Positions 15,025 through 25,861 of a DNA stretch of 37,633 nt are shown here, in pieces. The notes beneath the pieces were generated by a model. That model was given only the letters and a program-made list of their open reading frames with translations, made no database searches and was not told the origin of the DNA. The stretch covers positions 3,908 to 41,540 of the forward strand of contig NZ_JYNL01000006.1 of assembly GCF_001044235.1 (NCBI RefSeq), read 5' to 3'. This DNA comes from Mycolicibacterium chlorophenolicum. GTDB taxonomy: Bacteria; Actinomycetota; Actinomycetes; Mycobacteriales; Mycobacteriaceae. Made by a program: the position numbers and the translations under genes. The first letter of the stretch is position 1; every line of letters starts with the position of its first letter.

Positions 15025-15921
15025 GTGCGAAGCGACAACGACACCTGGGACATCACCACCAGCGTCGGCTCGACGGCCTTGTTCGTCGCGGCCGCCCGCG
15101 CGCTGGAGGCGGCCAAGACGAATCCCGTTGCGGTGGACGCCTTCGCGGCGGTGTTCTGCCGCGCGGTCGGCGGTGAATGGGCGGCGCTGCTCGACGGGTC
15201 CGCGCCCGACCACAGGCTCGCGACACCGTGGGGCGAGCGGTTCGTCGATTACCAGGCTGCCCGCACCCGGTTCTTCGACGACTACTTCACCGCCGCCGCG
15301 GCCGCCGATATCCGGCAGATCGTGGTCCTGGCCGCGGGTCTGGACTCGCGGGCCTACCGGCTGCGGTGGCCGGCGCGCACCGTGGTCTTCGAACTCGACC
15401 AGCCCCGGGTGCTGGAGTTCAAGCGCCAGGTGCTCGCCGACTACGGCGCCACGCCGCGGGCCGCCCGCGTGGAGGTGCCGGTGGACCTGCGCGACGACTG
15501 GCCGCGCGCGCTGCGCGATGCCGGCTTCGATCCGTCGGAGCCGTCGGCGTGGATCGCCGAGGGACTGCTGATCTATCTGCCCGCCGCCGCCCAGGACGAG
15601 TTGTTCGCCGGCATCGCTGCGTTGTCCGCGCCGGGCAGTGAGGTCGCGGTCGAAGAATCCACCCCGATGGACAGTGAGGCGTTCCGTGCGGCCCGCGAGG
15701 AGGAACGCGCCCGGGGCGAGGAGGGTTCGTTCTTCACCCTCGTCTACAACGAGCAGCATCGGCCCGCCGCGCAGTGGTTCGGGGAGCGCGGATGGAACGC
15801 CACGGCCGTGCCGCTTCCCGCGCTGCTCGCCGAGCTCGGTCGGCCCGTGCCCGCACCGGATTCCGAGGCGGGTTCGATGATCAGCACGACCAGCCTGGTC
15901 AGGGCGGTCAAGCCGCGCTGA
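15025..15921 (+). CDS. SAM-dependent methyltransferase, leucine carboxyl methyltransferase-like (Rv0281-like)
   Basis: A 298-residue member of the mycobacterial methyltransferase family related to leucine carboxyl methyltransferases (TIGR00027 type). [14 protein letters not shown] near the N-terminus and [14 protein letters not shown] at about 100-113 (the SAM-binding glycine-rich loop, with Asp and Arg of GLDSRAYR) are diagnostic. [13 protein letters not shown] holds the acidic residue that binds the SAM ribose, and [11 protein letters not shown] follows. M. tuberculosis has many paralogues with unknown small-molecule or lipid substrates. The gene lies immediately before the ESX-3 operon, as Rv0281 does, but separate IdeR boxes follow it, so it is not part of the ESX-3 transcript. 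Confidence 0.88.
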   Translation: MRSDNDTWDITTSVGSTALFVAAARALEAAKTNPVAVDAFAAVFCRAVGGEWAALLDGSAPDHRLATPWGERFVDYQAARTRFFDDYFTAAAAADIRQIVVLAAGLDSRAYRLRWPARTVVFELDQPRVLEFKRQVLADYGATPRAARVEVPVDLRDDWPRALRDAGFDPSEPSAWIAEGLLIYLPAAAQDELFAGIAALSAPGSEVAVEESTPMDSEAFRAAREEERARGEEGSFFTLVYNEQHRPAAQWFGERGWNATAVPLPALLAELGRPVPAPDSEAGSMISTTSLVRAVKPR

Positions 15922-15924
15922 CGA

Positions 15925-15943
15925 GGTGACCCGGCTCACCGGG
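15925..15943. terminator. Weak hairpin after the methyltransferase gene
   Basis: CCCGG-CTCA-CCGGG (15930-15943), or alternatively GGTGA/TCACC (15925-15940), can form a short GC stem just after the stop at 15921. It may insulate the following ESX-3 promoter. The stems are short and exclusive of each other. Confidence 0.3.
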
Positions 15944-15969
15944 CCGTCGCACCCCGTGCCTCTCGACAG

Positions 15970-15988
15970 TGAGGTTATGCAATGCTAA
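15970..15988. promoter_or_regulatory. IdeR (iron) box 1 upstream of ESX-3
   Basis: TGAGGTTATGCAATGCTAA matches the 19-bp IdeR consensus TTAGGTTAGGCTAACCTAA at 14 of 19 positions. It overlaps a TANNNT -10 candidate, TAACTT at 15986-15991. IdeR loaded with iron would therefore block transcription, which fits the known iron repression of ESX-3 in mycobacteria. Confidence 0.65.
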
Positions 15989-16000
15989 CTTCAGCGCGAG

Positions 16001-16019
16001 TTAGCTAAGGCAACCATAA
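16001..16019. promoter_or_regulatory. IdeR (iron) box 2 upstream of ESX-3
   Basis: TTAGCTAAGGCAACCATAA also matches the IdeR consensus at 14 of 19 positions. It ends 13 bp before the eccA3 ATG at 16033 and lies just downstream of the predicted transcription start. Two tandem sites separated by 12 bp suggest that two IdeR dimer pairs bind cooperatively. Confidence 0.7.
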
Positions 16020-16032
16020 CCAACGGGGAGAC

Positions 16033-17871
16033 ATGGGACGTGACACGCTCGCGGCTGCCGGTGATCCGGTGGCGGTCCTCACGTCCCGGCCCGACCCCGA
16101 GGTCGTCAGCCGCTTCGCCACCTGCTGCCGCGCGCTGGGCCTGTCGGTGCACGAGCGGCGCCGGCCCGCTGACCTGAGCGCGGCCCGGGCCGGCTTCAGC
16201 GCGCTGACGAGGATGGCCCACGATCAGTGCGACGCCTGGACGGGACTGGCCGCCGCCGGCGACGTCTCGCCGCGAGTCATCGAGAACGTCTGGCAGACCC
16301 GTGCCTCGGCCGGGGCTCTGCAGCGCGAGACCGGGCTCGCCCCCGGGGCACTCGGATTCGCTTACGACACCGGGCTTTACCTGCGCTTGCGTGCCACCAC
16401 TGCCGATGATTTCGCCCTCGCCTACGCCGTCTGTCTGGGGGACGCCGCCGGCTACGCGGATGCCGACCAGCTCGTCGGTCAGCTGCTCGGGCGCCGACCC
16501 GGATGGTTGCCGGCCCGCTGGGTCCGGGTGGTGCTGCACCACCGGACGGCGCGCTGGGCCGACGTGGTGCGGCTGCTCACGCCGGTGGTGGCCGACGAGT
16601 CGCTCGACGAGACCTACCGCCACGCCGCGCGGATCACCCTCGGCGTCGCGCTGGCCCGGCTGGGCATGTTCGCTCCCGCCCTGTCCCACCTCGACCGTCC
16701 GGAAGGGCCGATCGCCCTGGCCGCGGTCGACGGGGCGTTCGCCAAGGCGCTGTGCCTGCGCGCGCAGGGGCAGGACGAGGACGCCCTCGAGCTGCTGCAG
16801 GAGCTCTACGCCGCGAACCCCGACAACACCGCGATCGAGGACGCGCTGTCCGACGGGACCTACGGCATCCTCACCACCACCGCCGCCCGCATCGAGGCCC
16901 GCAGCAACCCATGGGATCCGCAGACCGAGCCGGGGGAGGCCGACTTCGTCGACCCGGGCGCCAAGGACCGCAAGGCGCACCTGCTGGCCGAGGCCGAGGC
17001 CGAACTCGCGGAGTTCATCGGCCTCGAGGAGGTCAAGTATCAGGTCGCGCGCCTCAAAAGCTCTGTCGCGATGGCGATCCGGCGTCAGGATCGCGGCCTC
17101 GCCGTGGCCCAGCGGACCAACCACCTGGTGTTCGCCGGCCCTCCCGGAACGGGCAAGACCACCATCGCCCGCGTCGTCGCCAAGATCTACTGCGGACTCG
17201 GCCTGCTCAAGAAGGAGACCGTCCGCGAGGTGCACCGCGCCGACCTGATCGGGCAGCACATCGGGGAGACGGAGGCCAAGACCAACGCGATCATCGACAG
17301 CGCGCTCGACGGCGTGCTGTTCCTCGACGAGGCGTACGCGCTGGTGTCCACCGGCGCGAAGAACGACTTCGGGCTGGTCGCCATCGACACCCTGCTGGCC
17401 CGCATGGAGAACGACCGCGACCGCCTGGTCGTCATCGTCGCGGGCTACCGTAAGGACCTCGACATGTTCCTCGACACCAACGAGGGGCTGCGCTCCCGCT
17501 TCACCCGCAGCATCGACTTTCCCTCCTACTCGGCCGCCGAGCTCGTCGAGATCGCCACGCGGATGGCCGAAAAGCGTGACTCCCGCTTCGAGGAGCAGGC
17601 CCGCGCCGACATGGAACGCCTGTTCGCCCACCTCGCGCAGGCCACCACCCCCGACGGAAACGGGGTGCAGCGGCGCAGCCTCGACATCGCCGGCAACGGA
17701 CGGTTCGTGCGCAACCTCGTCGAACGTTCCGAGGAGGAGCGCGAATACCGGCTCGACCACGCCGAATCCGACGACTTCACCGACGACGATCTGATGACGA
17801 TCACCGCCGCCGACGTCGCCGCTTCCGCCGAGCCACTGCTGCGCGGACTCGGATTGACGATGGCGCCGTGA
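16033..17871 (+). CDS. eccA3: ESX-3 AAA+ ATPase EccA3
   Basis: A 612-residue CbxX/CfqX-type AAA+ ATPase of the type VII secretion system. The N-terminal half (about 1-300) is the TPR-like helical domain. The ATPase half has Walker A GPPGTGKT at 369-376, Walker B VLFLDEA with Asp432 and Glu433, and an Arg-rich sensor region (GLRSRFTRSIDF). EccA proteins act in the cytosol on substrate-chaperone complexes with EspG. The ATG at 16033 has a GGGGAGA ribosome site. It is the first gene of the operon, directly behind the two IdeR boxes. Its stop overlaps the eccB3 GTG by 4 bp. Confidence 0.96.
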   Translation: MGRDTLAAAGDPVAVLTSRPDPEVVSRFATCCRALGLSVHERRRPADLSAARAGFSALTRMAHDQCDAWTGLAAAGDVSPRVIENVWQTRASAGALQRETGLAPGALGFAYDTGLYLRLRATTADDFALAYAVCLGDAAGYADADQLVGQLLGRRPGWLPARWVRVVLHHRTARWADVVRLLTPVVADESLDETYRHAARITLGVALARLGMFAPALSHLDRPEGPIALAAVDGAFAKALCLRAQGQDEDALELLQELYAANPDNTAIEDALSDGTYGILTTTAARIEARSNPWDPQTEPGEADFVDPGAKDRKAHLLAEAEAELAEFIGLEEVKYQVARLKSSVAMAIRRQDRGLAVAQRTNHLVFAGPPGTGKTTIARVVAKIYCGLGLLKKETVREVHRADLIGQHIGETEAKTNAIIDSALDGVLFLDEAYALVSTGAKNDFGLVAIDTLLARMENDRDRLVVIVAGYRKDLDMFLDTNEGLRSRFTRSIDFPSYSAAELVEIATRMAEKRDSRFEEQARADMERLFAHLAQATTPDGNGVQRRSLDIAGNGRFVRNLVERSEEEREYRLDHAESDDFTDDDLMTITAADVAASAEPLLRGLGLTMAP

Positions 17872-19370
17872 CCTCACCGCAGCCCGACCGGCGCTCGTTC
17901 ACCTCGCGCACGCCGGCCCGCGAGAACCCTGATCCCGCCGCGCGCCGGCGCGGCTTCGTCACCCGTCACCAGGTGACCGGATGGCGATTCGTCATGCGCC
18001 GCATCGCCTCCGGCGTCGCGCTGCACGACACCCGGATGCTCGTCGACCCGCTGCGCAGCCAGTCACGCGCGGTGCTGGTCGGGGCGCTGATCCTGGTCAC
18101 CGGCCTGATCGGCTGCTTCCTGTTCTCGCTGATCCGCCCCGGTGGGGCGGTGGGCACCGATCCGGTGCTGGCCGACAGGGAGACCGCGGCGCTCTACGTC
18201 AAACTCGGTGACCAGCTGCACCCGGTGCTGAACCTGACCTCGGCGCGGCTGATCACCGGCAGGCCCGACAACCCGGCCCTGGTCAAGACCAGTGAGCTCG
18301 ACCGGTTCCCGCGCGGCAACATGCTCGGCATCCCCGGCGCGCCGGAACGCATGTCCCCCAACGAGACGCGCGATGCGTACTGGTCGGTGTGCGATGCGGC
18401 GACCGGTTCGTCGACCGGTGTCACCGTGATCGCGGGCCCGCCCGCCGAGGGCGGTGAACGTGCGGCCGCGCTGCCCGGCGGCCACGCGGTGCTCGCCGAG
18501 AACGACGGCCGCACCTGGCTGCTGTGGAACGGCAGGCGCAGCGCGATCGATCTCGCCGACCGCGCGGTCACCGGCGGTCTCGGGCTCGGCGACACGGACA
18601 CGGCACCGGCGCCGATCGCGCCCGGACTGTTCAACGCCATCCCGGAGGCCCCGCCGCTGAGGGCGCCCGTCATCCCCGGTGCCGGCGCCCCGTCCCCACT
18701 GTCCCTGCCGGTGTCCGCGCCCGTCGGCGCCGTGGTCGTCTCCTACGACACCGACAACACGCTGCGGCACTACGTCGTCCTCGCCGACGGACTGCAGCCC
18801 GTCTCACCGGTGGTGGCCGCGATCCTGCGCAACACCGACTCCTACGGCCTCGACCAGCCGCCCCGCCTCGGCGCCGACGACGTGGCACGCCTGCCGGCCG
18901 CCCGCGGCATCGACCTCAGCGCGTACCCGTCCGATCCGGTCACTCTGACCGATACCGCGTCCGCCCCGGTGATCTGCGCGTCGTGGGCCAAACCCGAAGG
19001 GGCCGAGACGAGTTCGCTGACGTTGCGGAACGGGGCGGCGCTGCCCGTTCCCGACGGGCAACGCGCGGTGGAGCTGGTGAGCTCCGGAACGCCCGGCGGC
19101 CCCGCCGACAGGGTGGTGCTGCCCCCGGGCCGCGGCTACTTCGTCGACAGTGCCGGTGCGCAGTTCTGGGTCAGCGACACCGGTGTGCGCTTCGGCATCG
19201 AGGGCGAGGACACCGCCGCGGCACTGGGGCTGCAGTCCGCGCCGCTGCCCATCCCTTGGGCGGTGCTCTCGCAGTTCGCGGCGGGACCGACCCTGTCGCG
19301 CACCGACGCGCTGCTCGCCCACGACTCGCTGGCGCCCGACCCCGCGCCGGCCCGGATGGAGACCCCATGA
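17868..19370 (+). CDS. eccB3: ESX-3 membrane component EccB3
   Basis: A 500-residue EccB protein with a cytosolic N-terminus (about 1-66), one transmembrane helix at about 68-89 ([20 protein letters not shown]) and a large periplasmic domain. The periplasmic part contains the repeats of EccB, including the Cys pair region (WSVCDAAT and VICASWAK) that usually forms a disulfide. EccB is a core part of the EccBCDE channel. It begins with GTG, overlapping the eccA3 stop (GTGA), and its own stop overlaps the eccC3 start (ATGA), indicating translational coupling. Confidence 0.95.
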   Translation: MTSPQPDRRSFTSRTPARENPDPAARRRGFVTRHQVTGWRFVMRRIASGVALHDTRMLVDPLRSQSRAVLVGALILVTGLIGCFLFSLIRPGGAVGTDPVLADRETAALYVKLGDQLHPVLNLTSARLITGRPDNPALVKTSELDRFPRGNMLGIPGAPERMSPNETRDAYWSVCDAATGSSTGVTVIAGPPAEGGERAAALPGGHAVLAENDGRTWLLWNGRRSAIDLADRAVTGGLGLGDTDTAPAPIAPGLFNAIPEAPPLRAPVIPGAGAPSPLSLPVSAPVGAVVVSYDTDNTLRHYVVLADGLQPVSPVVAAILRNTDSYGLDQPPRLGADDVARLPAARGIDLSAYPSDPVTLTDTASAPVICASWAKPEGAETSSLTLRNGAALPVPDGQRAVELVSSGTPGGPADRVVLPPGRGYFVDSAGAQFWVSDTGVRFGIEGEDTAAALGLQSAPLPIPWAVLSQFAAGPTLSRTDALLAHDSLAPDPAPARMETP

Positions 19371-22300
19371 GCCGGTTGATCTTCGAGCACCGCAAGCGGG
19401 TGCCGCCGCCGGTCACCCGCAAGGGCACGATCACCATCGAACCGCCACCGGAACTGCCGCGCGTCGTGCCGCCCTCGCTGCTGCGCCGGGCGCTGCCCTA
19501 TCTGATCGTGATCCTCATCGTCGGCATGATCGTCGCGCTGGTCGCGACCGGCCTGCGGCTGATCTCACCGACCACGTTGTTCTTCCCGTTCGTGTTGCTG
19601 CTGGCCGCCACCGCGCTCTACCGCGGCTCGGACAACAAGATGCGCACCGAGGAGGTCGACGCCGAACGGGCCGACTATCTGCGGTACCTGTCCGTGGTCC
19701 GGGACAACGTCCGTGCCCACGCCGACGAGCAGCGAGCGGCGTTGGAGTGGTCGCATCCCGATCCCGTCGCGCTGTCCGCCGTCCCGGGCACCCGCCGGCA
19801 GTGGGAACGCGACCCGCACGACGCCGACTACCTGGTGCTGCGCGCCGGTCTGCACGATCAGGCGCTCGATGCGGCCCTGCGGGTCACCGACACCGCCGAC
19901 GAGATCGACCTGGAACCGTTGTCGCACAGTACTCTTCGCGGACTGTTCGACACCCAGCGGACGCTGCACGCCGCCCCCGCCGGGATCGACCTGGCCGCGA
20001 CCGCGCGCATCACCGTCCTCGGCGACCCCGACGAGGTCGCCGCGGCGCTGCGGGCCTGGATCGCGCAGGCGATGACGTGGCACGACCCGTCGGTCCTCGG
20101 TATCGCGTTCGCCGGCGCCGCCCTCGAATCCTATGCCTGGTCCTGGCTGAAGTGGCTGCCGCACGCCGACATCCCCGGCCAGGCCGACGGGGTCGGCCCG
20201 GCCCGTCACCTCGCGACCGACGCCGCGGAACTGCACCGCACGCTGGCGCCGGCGCTGACCGGCCGGCCCGCGTTCACGGGGGACGGGACCGCCGAGGCCC
20301 GACACCTTCTCGTCGTGCTCGACGACCCGGACGCCGACCCGGCCGCGTTCGTCGGCCGCGGCCTGGCAGGCGTGACCGTGATCCATCGATCCGCCGAAGA
20401 GCCGCACCGCGAACAGTATTCGGACCCGGAACGACCGATCCTGCACATCGTCGACGGTCGGATCCAGCGCTGGCAGAACGGGGACTGGGCACCCTTCATC
20501 GACACCGCCGACCGGCTCGGCGCGGCCGATGCGCGGCACCTCGCCCGCCGCCTGTCCCGGTGGGACTCGCAGCCCGGCCACGGCCGGTCCGCCACCACCG
20601 GCGGCGCGACCTTCACGACACTGCTCGGCATCCGGGATGCGTCCGCACTCGACGTCGCGGCGCTGTGGGCGCCCCGCCATCGGGACGACGAGTTGCGGGT
20701 CCCGATCGGTGTCACCGCGACCGGCGAACCGCTGATCTTCGACCTGAAGGACGAAGCCGAGGGCGGCATGGGCCCTCACGGCCTGATGATCGGCATGACG
20801 GGTTCGGGCAAGTCGCAGACCCTGATGGCGATCCTGCTGGCGCTGCTGACCACGCATCCGGCCGACCGGCTGATCGTCATCTACGCCGACTTCAAAGGCG
20901 AAGCGGGCGCCGACATCTTCCGCGATTTCCCGCAGGTCGTCGCCGTGATCTCGAACATGGCCGAGAAGCGCTCGCTGGCAGACCGATTCGCCGACACGCT
21001 GCGCGGCGAGGTGGCCCGGCGTGAGCACGCGCTCAAGGAGGCGGGCCGCCGGGTGCAGGGCAGCGCCTTCACCTCGGTGACCGAGTACGAGAACGCGATC
21101 GCCGACGGGCATGACCTGCCGCCGATGCCGACGTTGCTGGTGGTGGCCGACGAGTTCACGCTGATGCTGGCGGACCACCCCGAGTACGCCGAGCTGTTCG
21201 ACTACATCGCCCGCAAGGGCCGCTCGTTCCGCATCCACCTGCTGTTCGCGTCGCAGACCCTCGACGTCGGCCGCATCAAGGACATCGACAAGAACACGTC
21301 GTACCGGATCGGGCTGAAGGTGGCGAGCCCGAGCGTGTCACGCCAGATCATCGGCGTGGAGGACGCGTTCCACATCGAACCGGGCCGCAACCACAAAGGG
21401 GTCGGTTACCTCGTGCCCGCCCCCGGCGCCCGGCCGGTCAAGTTCCGCAGCACGTACGTCGACGGCATCTACGAGCCGCCGCGGGTCGACCGTTCCGTTG
21501 TCGTGCATGCGATTCCGCAGCCTCAGCTGTTCACCGCGGACCGGGTGGAGCCGGAGCCCGACACCGTGATCGTCGACGACGGCGCCGACGTCGAGGTGCC
21601 CACACCGCGCAAGTTGATCGCCACGATCGGCGCCCAACTGGCCCGCTACGGTCCCCGCGCGCCGAAGCTGTGGCTGGCCCCGCTCGACGAGCCGATCCCC
21701 CTCGAGGGATTGCTCGCCCGGGCCGGTGTCCGCGAACAGCGGTGGCGCTGGCCCCTCGGCGAGATCGATCGGCCTTTCGAGATGCGTCGCGACCCCCTGG
21801 TGTTCGACGCCACGTCCGCGGCGGCCAACGTCGTGATCCACGGCGGCCCCAAGTCCGGGAAATCCACCGCGCTGCAGACCTTCGTGATGTCCGCAGCAGC
21901 CCTGCACGCCCCCGGCGACGTGACGTTCTACTGCCTCGACTACGGCGGCGGACGGCTGCGCGACCTTCAGGACCTGGCCCACGTCGGCAGCGTGGCCTCC
22001 CCGCTGGAACCCGAACGCATCCGGCGCACCTTCGGCGAACTCGATCAGCTGCTACGGGCGCGCCGGCAGCGCGGCGCCGCCGAGCGCACCGACCACGAAG
22101 ACGGATACGGCGAGGTCTTCCTGCTGATCGACAACCTGTACGCCTTCACCCGCGACAACACGGACACGTTCAACACGCGGAACCCGTTGCTGGCCAGGGT
22201 GACCGAGCTCGTCAACACCGGGCTGGCCTACGGCATCCACGTCGTGGTCACGACGCCGAACTGGCTCGAGGTGCCGCTGGCCATGCGCGACGGGCTCGGG

Positions 22301-23356
22301 TTGCGGCTGGAGCTCAAGCTGTCCGACGCGCGCGACAGCAACGTGCGGGTCGCCGGTGCGCTGCGCCGGCCCGCCGACAGCGTGCCTGCCGACCAGCCGG
22401 GCCGCGGCCTCACCATGGCCGCCGAACACTTCCTGTTCGCCCGACCCGCGCTCGACACCATCCCGCAGCTCAATGCGCGCCACCCGGGCCGCAGCGCACC
22501 GCCGGTGCGGTTGCTGCCGACGAGCCTGTCACCCGGCGAGCTCGGCCCGCTCTACCCGGCGCCCGAACGCGTCGTCATCGGGGCGCGGGAGGAGGACCTC
22601 GCACCGGTGACCGTCGACTTCGCCGCCAACCCGCTGCTGATGGTCTTCGGTGACGCGAGGACGGGCAAGACCACGCTGCTGCGTCATCTCATCCGCACCC
22701 TGCGGGAGAGTTCGCGTCCGGATCAGGTGGCGTTCACGGTCATCGACCGGCGCCTGCAGCTCGTCGACGAGCCGCTCTTCCCCGACAACGAGTACACCCC
22801 CAACATCGACCGGATCCTGCCCGCGATGCTCGGATTGTCGGCACTGCTCGAGAAGCGCAGGCCCCCTGCGGGTCTGAGCGCGCAGCAGCTGCAGGGGTGG
22901 GACTTCCGGCGCGCCGGTGGCGACGGCCACCTGCACTATCTGATCATCGACGATGTCGACCAGATCCCGGACGGGCCGGCCATCGGCGGTCCCTTCGTCG
23001 GTCAGCGGCCGTGGACGGCGTTGATCGGGCTGCTGGCCCAGGCCTCCGATCTCGGCCTGCGGGTGATCGTCACCGCGCGCGCCGCCGGTGCGGCCCACGC
23101 GGTGATGACCGCGCCGCTGCTGCGCCGACTCAACGACCTGCAGGCGACGACGCTCATGCTGTCCGGTCACCCACAGGAGAGCGGCAAGATCCGCGGGCAC
23201 CGGTTCCACCGGCTCCCCGCCGGCCGCGCTCTGCTGCTCGACGACGACAACCACTCCGATGCCCCGACGTTCGTCCAGCTCGTCGATCTGCTTGCAGCCG
23301 AGGCGGTTTCATCGACTTCCGGCACACATTCGGCGCACCGAGGAAAGGAACTGTAG
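19367..23356 (+). CDS. eccC3: ESX-3 FtsK/SpoIIIE-type motor ATPase EccC3
   Basis: The 1329 residues encode the secretion motor as a single chain. Two transmembrane helices (about 43-61 and 66-84) are followed by a domain of unknown function and three FtsK-like ATPase domains. Their Walker A motifs are GMTGSGKS at 476-483, GGPKSGKS at 826-833 and GDARTGKT at 1095-1102, all intact. LLVVADEF is the first Walker B. EccC binds the signal in Esx/PE substrates with its last domain and drives export. An in-frame opening continues far upstream inside eccB3, but the ATG at 19367 gives the typical N-terminus. The stop is directly followed by the PE5 start. Confidence 0.96.
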   Translation: MSRLIFEHRKRVPPPVTRKGTITIEPPPELPRVVPPSLLRRALPYLIVILIVGMIVALVATGLRLISPTTLFFPFVLLLAATALYRGSDNKMRTEEVDAERADYLRYLSVVRDNVRAHADEQRAALEWSHPDPVALSAVPGTRRQWERDPHDADYLVLRAGLHDQALDAALRVTDTADEIDLEPLSHSTLRGLFDTQRTLHAAPAGIDLAATARITVLGDPDEVAAALRAWIAQAMTWHDPSVLGIAFAGAALESYAWSWLKWLPHADIPGQADGVGPARHLATDAAELHRTLAPALTGRPAFTGDGTAEARHLLVVLDDPDADPAAFVGRGLAGVTVIHRSAEEPHREQYSDPERPILHIVDGRIQRWQNGDWAPFIDTADRLGAADARHLARRLSRWDSQPGHGRSATTGGATFTTLLGIRDASALDVAALWAPRHRDDELRVPIGVTATGEPLIFDLKDEAEGGMGPHGLMIGMTGSGKSQTLMAILLALLTTHPADRLIVIYADFKGEAGADIFRDFPQVVAVISNMAEKRSLADRFADTLRGEVARREHALKEAGRRVQGSAFTSVTEYENAIADGHDLPPMPTLLVVADEFTLMLADHPEYAELFDYIARKGRSFRIHLLFASQTLDVGRIKDIDKNTSYRIGLKVASPSVSRQIIGVEDAFHIEPGRNHKGVGYLVPAPGARPVKFRSTYVDGIYEPPRVDRSVVVHAIPQPQLFTADRVEPEPDTVIVDDGADVEVPTPRKLIATIGAQLARYGPRAPKLWLAPLDEPIPLEGLLARAGVREQRWRWPLGEIDRPFEMRRDPLVFDATSAAANVVIHGGPKSGKSTALQTFVMSAAALHAPGDVTFYCLDYGGGRLRDLQDLAHVGSVASPLEPERIRRTFGELDQLLRARRQRGAAERTDHEDGYGEVFLLIDNLYAFTRDNTDTFNTRNPLLARVTELVNTGLAYGIHVVVTTPNWLEVPLAMRDGLGLRLELKLSDARDSNVRVAGALRRPADSVPADQPGRGLTMAAEHFLFARPALDTIPQLNARHPGRSAPPVRLLPTSLSPGELGPLYPAPERVVIGAREEDLAPVTVDFAANPLLMVFGDARTGKTTLLRHLIRTLRESSRPDQVAFTVIDRRLQLVDEPLFPDNEYTPNIDRILPAMLGLSALLEKRRPPAGLSAQQLQGWDFRRAGGDGHLHYLIIDDVDQIPDGPAIGGPFVGQRPWTALIGLLAQASDLGLRVIVTARAAGAAHAVMTAPLLRRLNDLQATTLMLSGHPQESGKIRGHRFHRLPAGRALLLDDDNHSDAPTFVQLVDLLAAEAVSSTSGTHSAHRGKEL

Positions 23357-23665
23357 ATGACGCTGCGCGTGGTCCCCGAAGGTCTCACCGCGGCCGCTGC
23401 GGCCGTCGAGGCGCTCGCGGCCAAGATGGCGGCCGTGCACGCCGCCGCGGCGCCTGCGGTCACCGCCGTGGTCCCGCCCGCCGCCGACCCGGTGTCGCTG
23501 CAGACCGCCGCCGGTCTCAGCGCGCACGGCGCCGAGCACCAGGCGGCCGCCGCGCAGGGCGTCACCGAACTGGGGCGCGCCGGCGTCGGCGTCGGGGAGT
23601 CCGCGATCAGCTATGCCAGTGGCGACGCGATGGCCGCGTCGGCCTACCTGACGGCGCGCGGCTGA
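23357..23665 (+). CDS. pe5: PE5, PE-family ESX-3 substrate
   Basis: A 102-residue protein consisting only of the PE domain: Pro7-Glu8 near the N-terminus and a long helix-turn-helix rich in Ala. The type VII export signal YxxxD is present as YASGD at residues 86-90. PE5 pairs with PPE4, and the dimer is recognised by EspG3. The ATG directly follows the eccC3 TAG, with an AGGAAAGGA ribosome site at about 23341-23350. Pairing with PPE4 and linkage to EccC3 match PE5-PPE4 of known ESX-3 loci. Confidence 0.94.
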   Translation: MTLRVVPEGLTAAAAAVEALAAKMAAVHAAAAPAVTAVVPPAADPVSLQTAAGLSAHGAEHQAAAAQGVTELGRAGVGVGESAISYASGDAMAASAYLTARG

Positions 23666-23666
23666 C

Positions 23667-25247
23667 ATGACCGCCCCCGTGTGGATGGCGCTGCCGCCCG
23701 AGGTGCACTCGGCGCTGCTCAGCAGCGGACCCGGTCCGGGTTCGCTGCTCGCCGCGGCGGCGGCATGGCATTCCCTGAGCGCCGAATATTCCACTGCAGC
23801 CGCAGAACTCACCGATGTCTTGGCCGCCGTGCAGGCGGGTGGCTGGGAGGGGCCGAGCTCGGAACAGTACCTGGCGGCGCACACCCCCTACCTGGCCTGG
23901 CTCGCGCAACGCAGCGCCGACAGTGCGGCCGCCGCCGCGCAGCACGAGGCGGCCGCGGCGGCCTACGCGAGCGCGGTGGCGACCATGCCGACACTGCCGG
24001 AACTGGCGCTGAACCACGCCACACACGCCGTCCTGGTGGGGACGAACTTCCTGGGCGTCAACACGATTCCGATCGCGCTCAACGAGGCCGACTACGTGCG
24101 CATGTGGATCCAGGCCGCCACCACCATGGGCACCTACCAGGCGGTGTCGGGCGCCGCACTGGCCGCGACCCCGACCGCGACGCCGGCACCGTCGATACTC
24201 CTGCCCGGTGTGGGGGAAGCGGGCCGGGCGGCGGCCGACACGTCGGGTGCCGCCGCGCAGGTGCAGGCCGCGCAGGCCGGTGCCGCGTTCGACCTCAGCG
24301 ACGTCATCGCCGACCTGATCCGGGCCTACGGTGAGATCCTGCGGTTCCTCTTCGAGCCGATCTTCGACTTCCTGCGCGACCCGATCGGCAACACCATCGC
24401 GCTGATCACCGACTTCCTCACCAACCCCGCGCAGGCGCTGGTGACCTGGGGGCCGTTCCTGCTGGCCGTCGTCTACCAGGCGGTGTCATGGATCGGCGCC
24501 TCGATCCTGTACCCGTCGCTGTTCCTGCTGCCGTTGGCGGCCACCACGCTGGCCATCGTGCTCGGCGTCGGTGCGCAGCTGCTCGACCAGCTGCCCGCCG
24601 CTCCCGCCGACACCCCCGCCGAGCAGGCGCCGGCCACCCAGGCGCCCCCGGGGCGTGCCGAGCAGCAGCAGCCGGCCCCGCTGGCCTTCGGTTCACCCGC
24701 ACCGGCGGGCACGGCAGCGACCGTGGTGAACACGGTGACCGGCGGCCCGGTCTCGACCGCCGCCGCCCCGGCCGCCGCCGCTGCGCCGTTCGCGCCCTAC
24801 GTCGTCGCCGGTCAGGATCCGGGCGGGGGTGTCACCCCGACGGTGCGTGACCGCACCGGCGCGCAGGCTCCCGCCGCCGCGATCCCCGCGGCTGCGGCAG
24901 GTATCGCCGCCTCTGCCGCCGAGCGGCGCCGCCGACGCCGACGGCAGAAGGACGACGTGGTGGGCCGCGGGTACGCCGATGCCTACCTCGACGCCGAGGA
25001 CGGACCCGGGCGCGACAATGCCCGTGCCGACGAGCCGCCGGTCACCGCCTCGTTGCGCGGCGCCGGACCGATGGGCTTCGCCGGCACCCTCGACACCGGT
25101 GCGGTCGAGGCGGCCGGCCTGACCACGCTGGCCGGCGATCCGTTCGGCGGCGGGCCCACGAGCCCGATGCTGCCGGCGTCGTGGGACCCGGCGGCCGACG
25201 AACCTCCACCCGAGGAACACCACCACCACCGAAGGGAAAACCCATGA
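23667..25247 (+). CDS. ppe4: PPE4, PPE-family ESX-3 substrate
   Basis: A 526-residue PPE protein. The PPE motif is at about residues 10-12 ([13 protein letters not shown]) and the WxG turn is GGWEGPSS. The first 180 residues form the helical PPE domain that pairs with PE5 and contacts EspG3. Hydrophobic segments around 225-290 ([44 protein letters not shown]) follow. The long C-terminus is Pro/Ala-rich and ends in an acidic and histidine cluster, [12 protein letters not shown]. smegmatis and M. tuberculosis PPE4 are implicated in mycobactin-dependent iron use. The gene starts 1 nt after PE5, and its stop overlaps the esxG ATG by 4 bp. Confidence 0.94.
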   Translation: MTAPVWMALPPEVHSALLSSGPGPGSLLAAAAAWHSLSAEYSTAAAELTDVLAAVQAGGWEGPSSEQYLAAHTPYLAWLAQRSADSAAAAAQHEAAAAAYASAVATMPTLPELALNHATHAVLVGTNFLGVNTIPIALNEADYVRMWIQAATTMGTYQAVSGAALAATPTATPAPSILLPGVGEAGRAAADTSGAAAQVQAAQAGAAFDLSDVIADLIRAYGEILRFLFEPIFDFLRDPIGNTIALITDFLTNPAQALVTWGPFLLAVVYQAVSWIGASILYPSLFLLPLAATTLAIVLGVGAQLLDQLPAAPADTPAEQAPATQAPPGRAEQQQPAPLAFGSPAPAGTAATVVNTVTGGPVSTAAAPAAAAAPFAPYVVAGQDPGGGVTPTVRDRTGAQAPAAAIPAAAAGIAASAAERRRRRRRQKDDVVGRGYADAYLDAEDGPGRDNARADEPPVTASLRGAGPMGFAGTLDTGAVEAAGLTTLAGDPFGGGPTSPMLPASWDPAADEPPPEEHHHHRRENP

Positions 25248-25537
25248 GCCTGCTCGACGCTCACATTCCGCAGCTGATCGCCTCGGAGATCGCCTTCGGC
25301 GCCAAGGCGGCCCTGATGCGCAGCACCATCTCCCAGGCCGAACAGGCGGCCCAGTCCGCCCAGGCCTTCCACATGGGTGAGTCCTCGGCCGCGTTCCAGG
25401 CCGCACACGCGCGCTTCGTCGAGGTCTCGGCGAAGATCAACGCCCTGCTCGACCTCGCGCAGGCCAACGTCGGCGACGCGGCCGGGTCCTATGTCGCCGA
25501 GGACGCCGCCGCCGCGAGCACCTACACCGCCGTCTGA
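25244..25537 (+). CDS. esxG: EsxG, WXG100-family ESX-3 substrate
   Basis: A 97-residue WXG100-superfamily protein, the partner of EsxH. The two helices flank a turn without the canonical WxG ([10 protein letters not shown]), as in known EsxG proteins. The C-terminal YxxxD secretion motif is YVAED at residues 83-87, so this member carries the export signal of the heterodimer. The start is the ATG at 25244, overlapping the PPE4 stop (ATGA) and preceded by GAAGGGAAA. The alternative upstream start would add 21 residues not seen in the family. Confidence 0.95.
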   Translation: MSLLDAHIPQLIASEIAFGAKAALMRSTISQAEQAAQSAQAFHMGESSAAFQAAHARFVEVSAKINALLDLAQANVGDAAGSYVAEDAAAASTYTAV

Positions 25538-25564
25538 CCCGCCCGCACGAGAGGAAGAACCGCC

Positions 25565-25852
25565 ATGTCGCAGATCATGTACAACTATCCGGCGATGCTG
25601 GCCCATGCGGGCGAGATGTCCGGTTACGCAGCCGCTCTGCACGCCGTCGGCGCCGACGTCGCCAGTGAGCAGGCAGCACTGCGGGGTGCCTGGCAGGGGG
25701 ACACCGGGATGACCTACCAGGCCTGGCAGGCGCAGTGGAACACCAGCCTCGAAGAACTGGTACGCGCGTACCAGGCGATGGCCAACACGCACGAGATGAA
25801 CACCACCTCGATGGCGGCGCGCGACCAGGCCGAGGGTGCCAAGTGGGGCTGA
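25565..25852 (+). CDS. esxH: EsxH (TB10.4-like), WXG100-family ESX-3 substrate
   Basis: A 95-residue WXG100 protein with the WQG turn at 43-45 and strong similarity to TB10.4. The N-terminus [18 protein letters not shown] is near identical to the M. tuberculosis protein. The zinc site described for the EsxG-EsxH dimer (His14, His70, His76, Glu77) is only partly kept: His14, His76 and Glu77 are present, but residue 70 is Gln (RAYQAM). EsxG-EsxH is secreted and acts in iron acquisition. A GAGAGGAAG ribosome site precedes the ATG; the gap to esxG is 27 bp. Confidence 0.96.
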   Translation: MSQIMYNYPAMLAHAGEMSGYAAALHAVGADVASEQAALRGAWQGDTGMTYQAWQAQWNTSLEELVRAYQAMANTHEMNTTSMAARDQAEGAKWG

Positions 25853-25861
25853 ACCGGGCTC

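Noticed and set aside
15922..16032. Search for a Zur box beside the IdeR boxes
   Set aside because: No AT-rich palindrome of the Zur type was visible.
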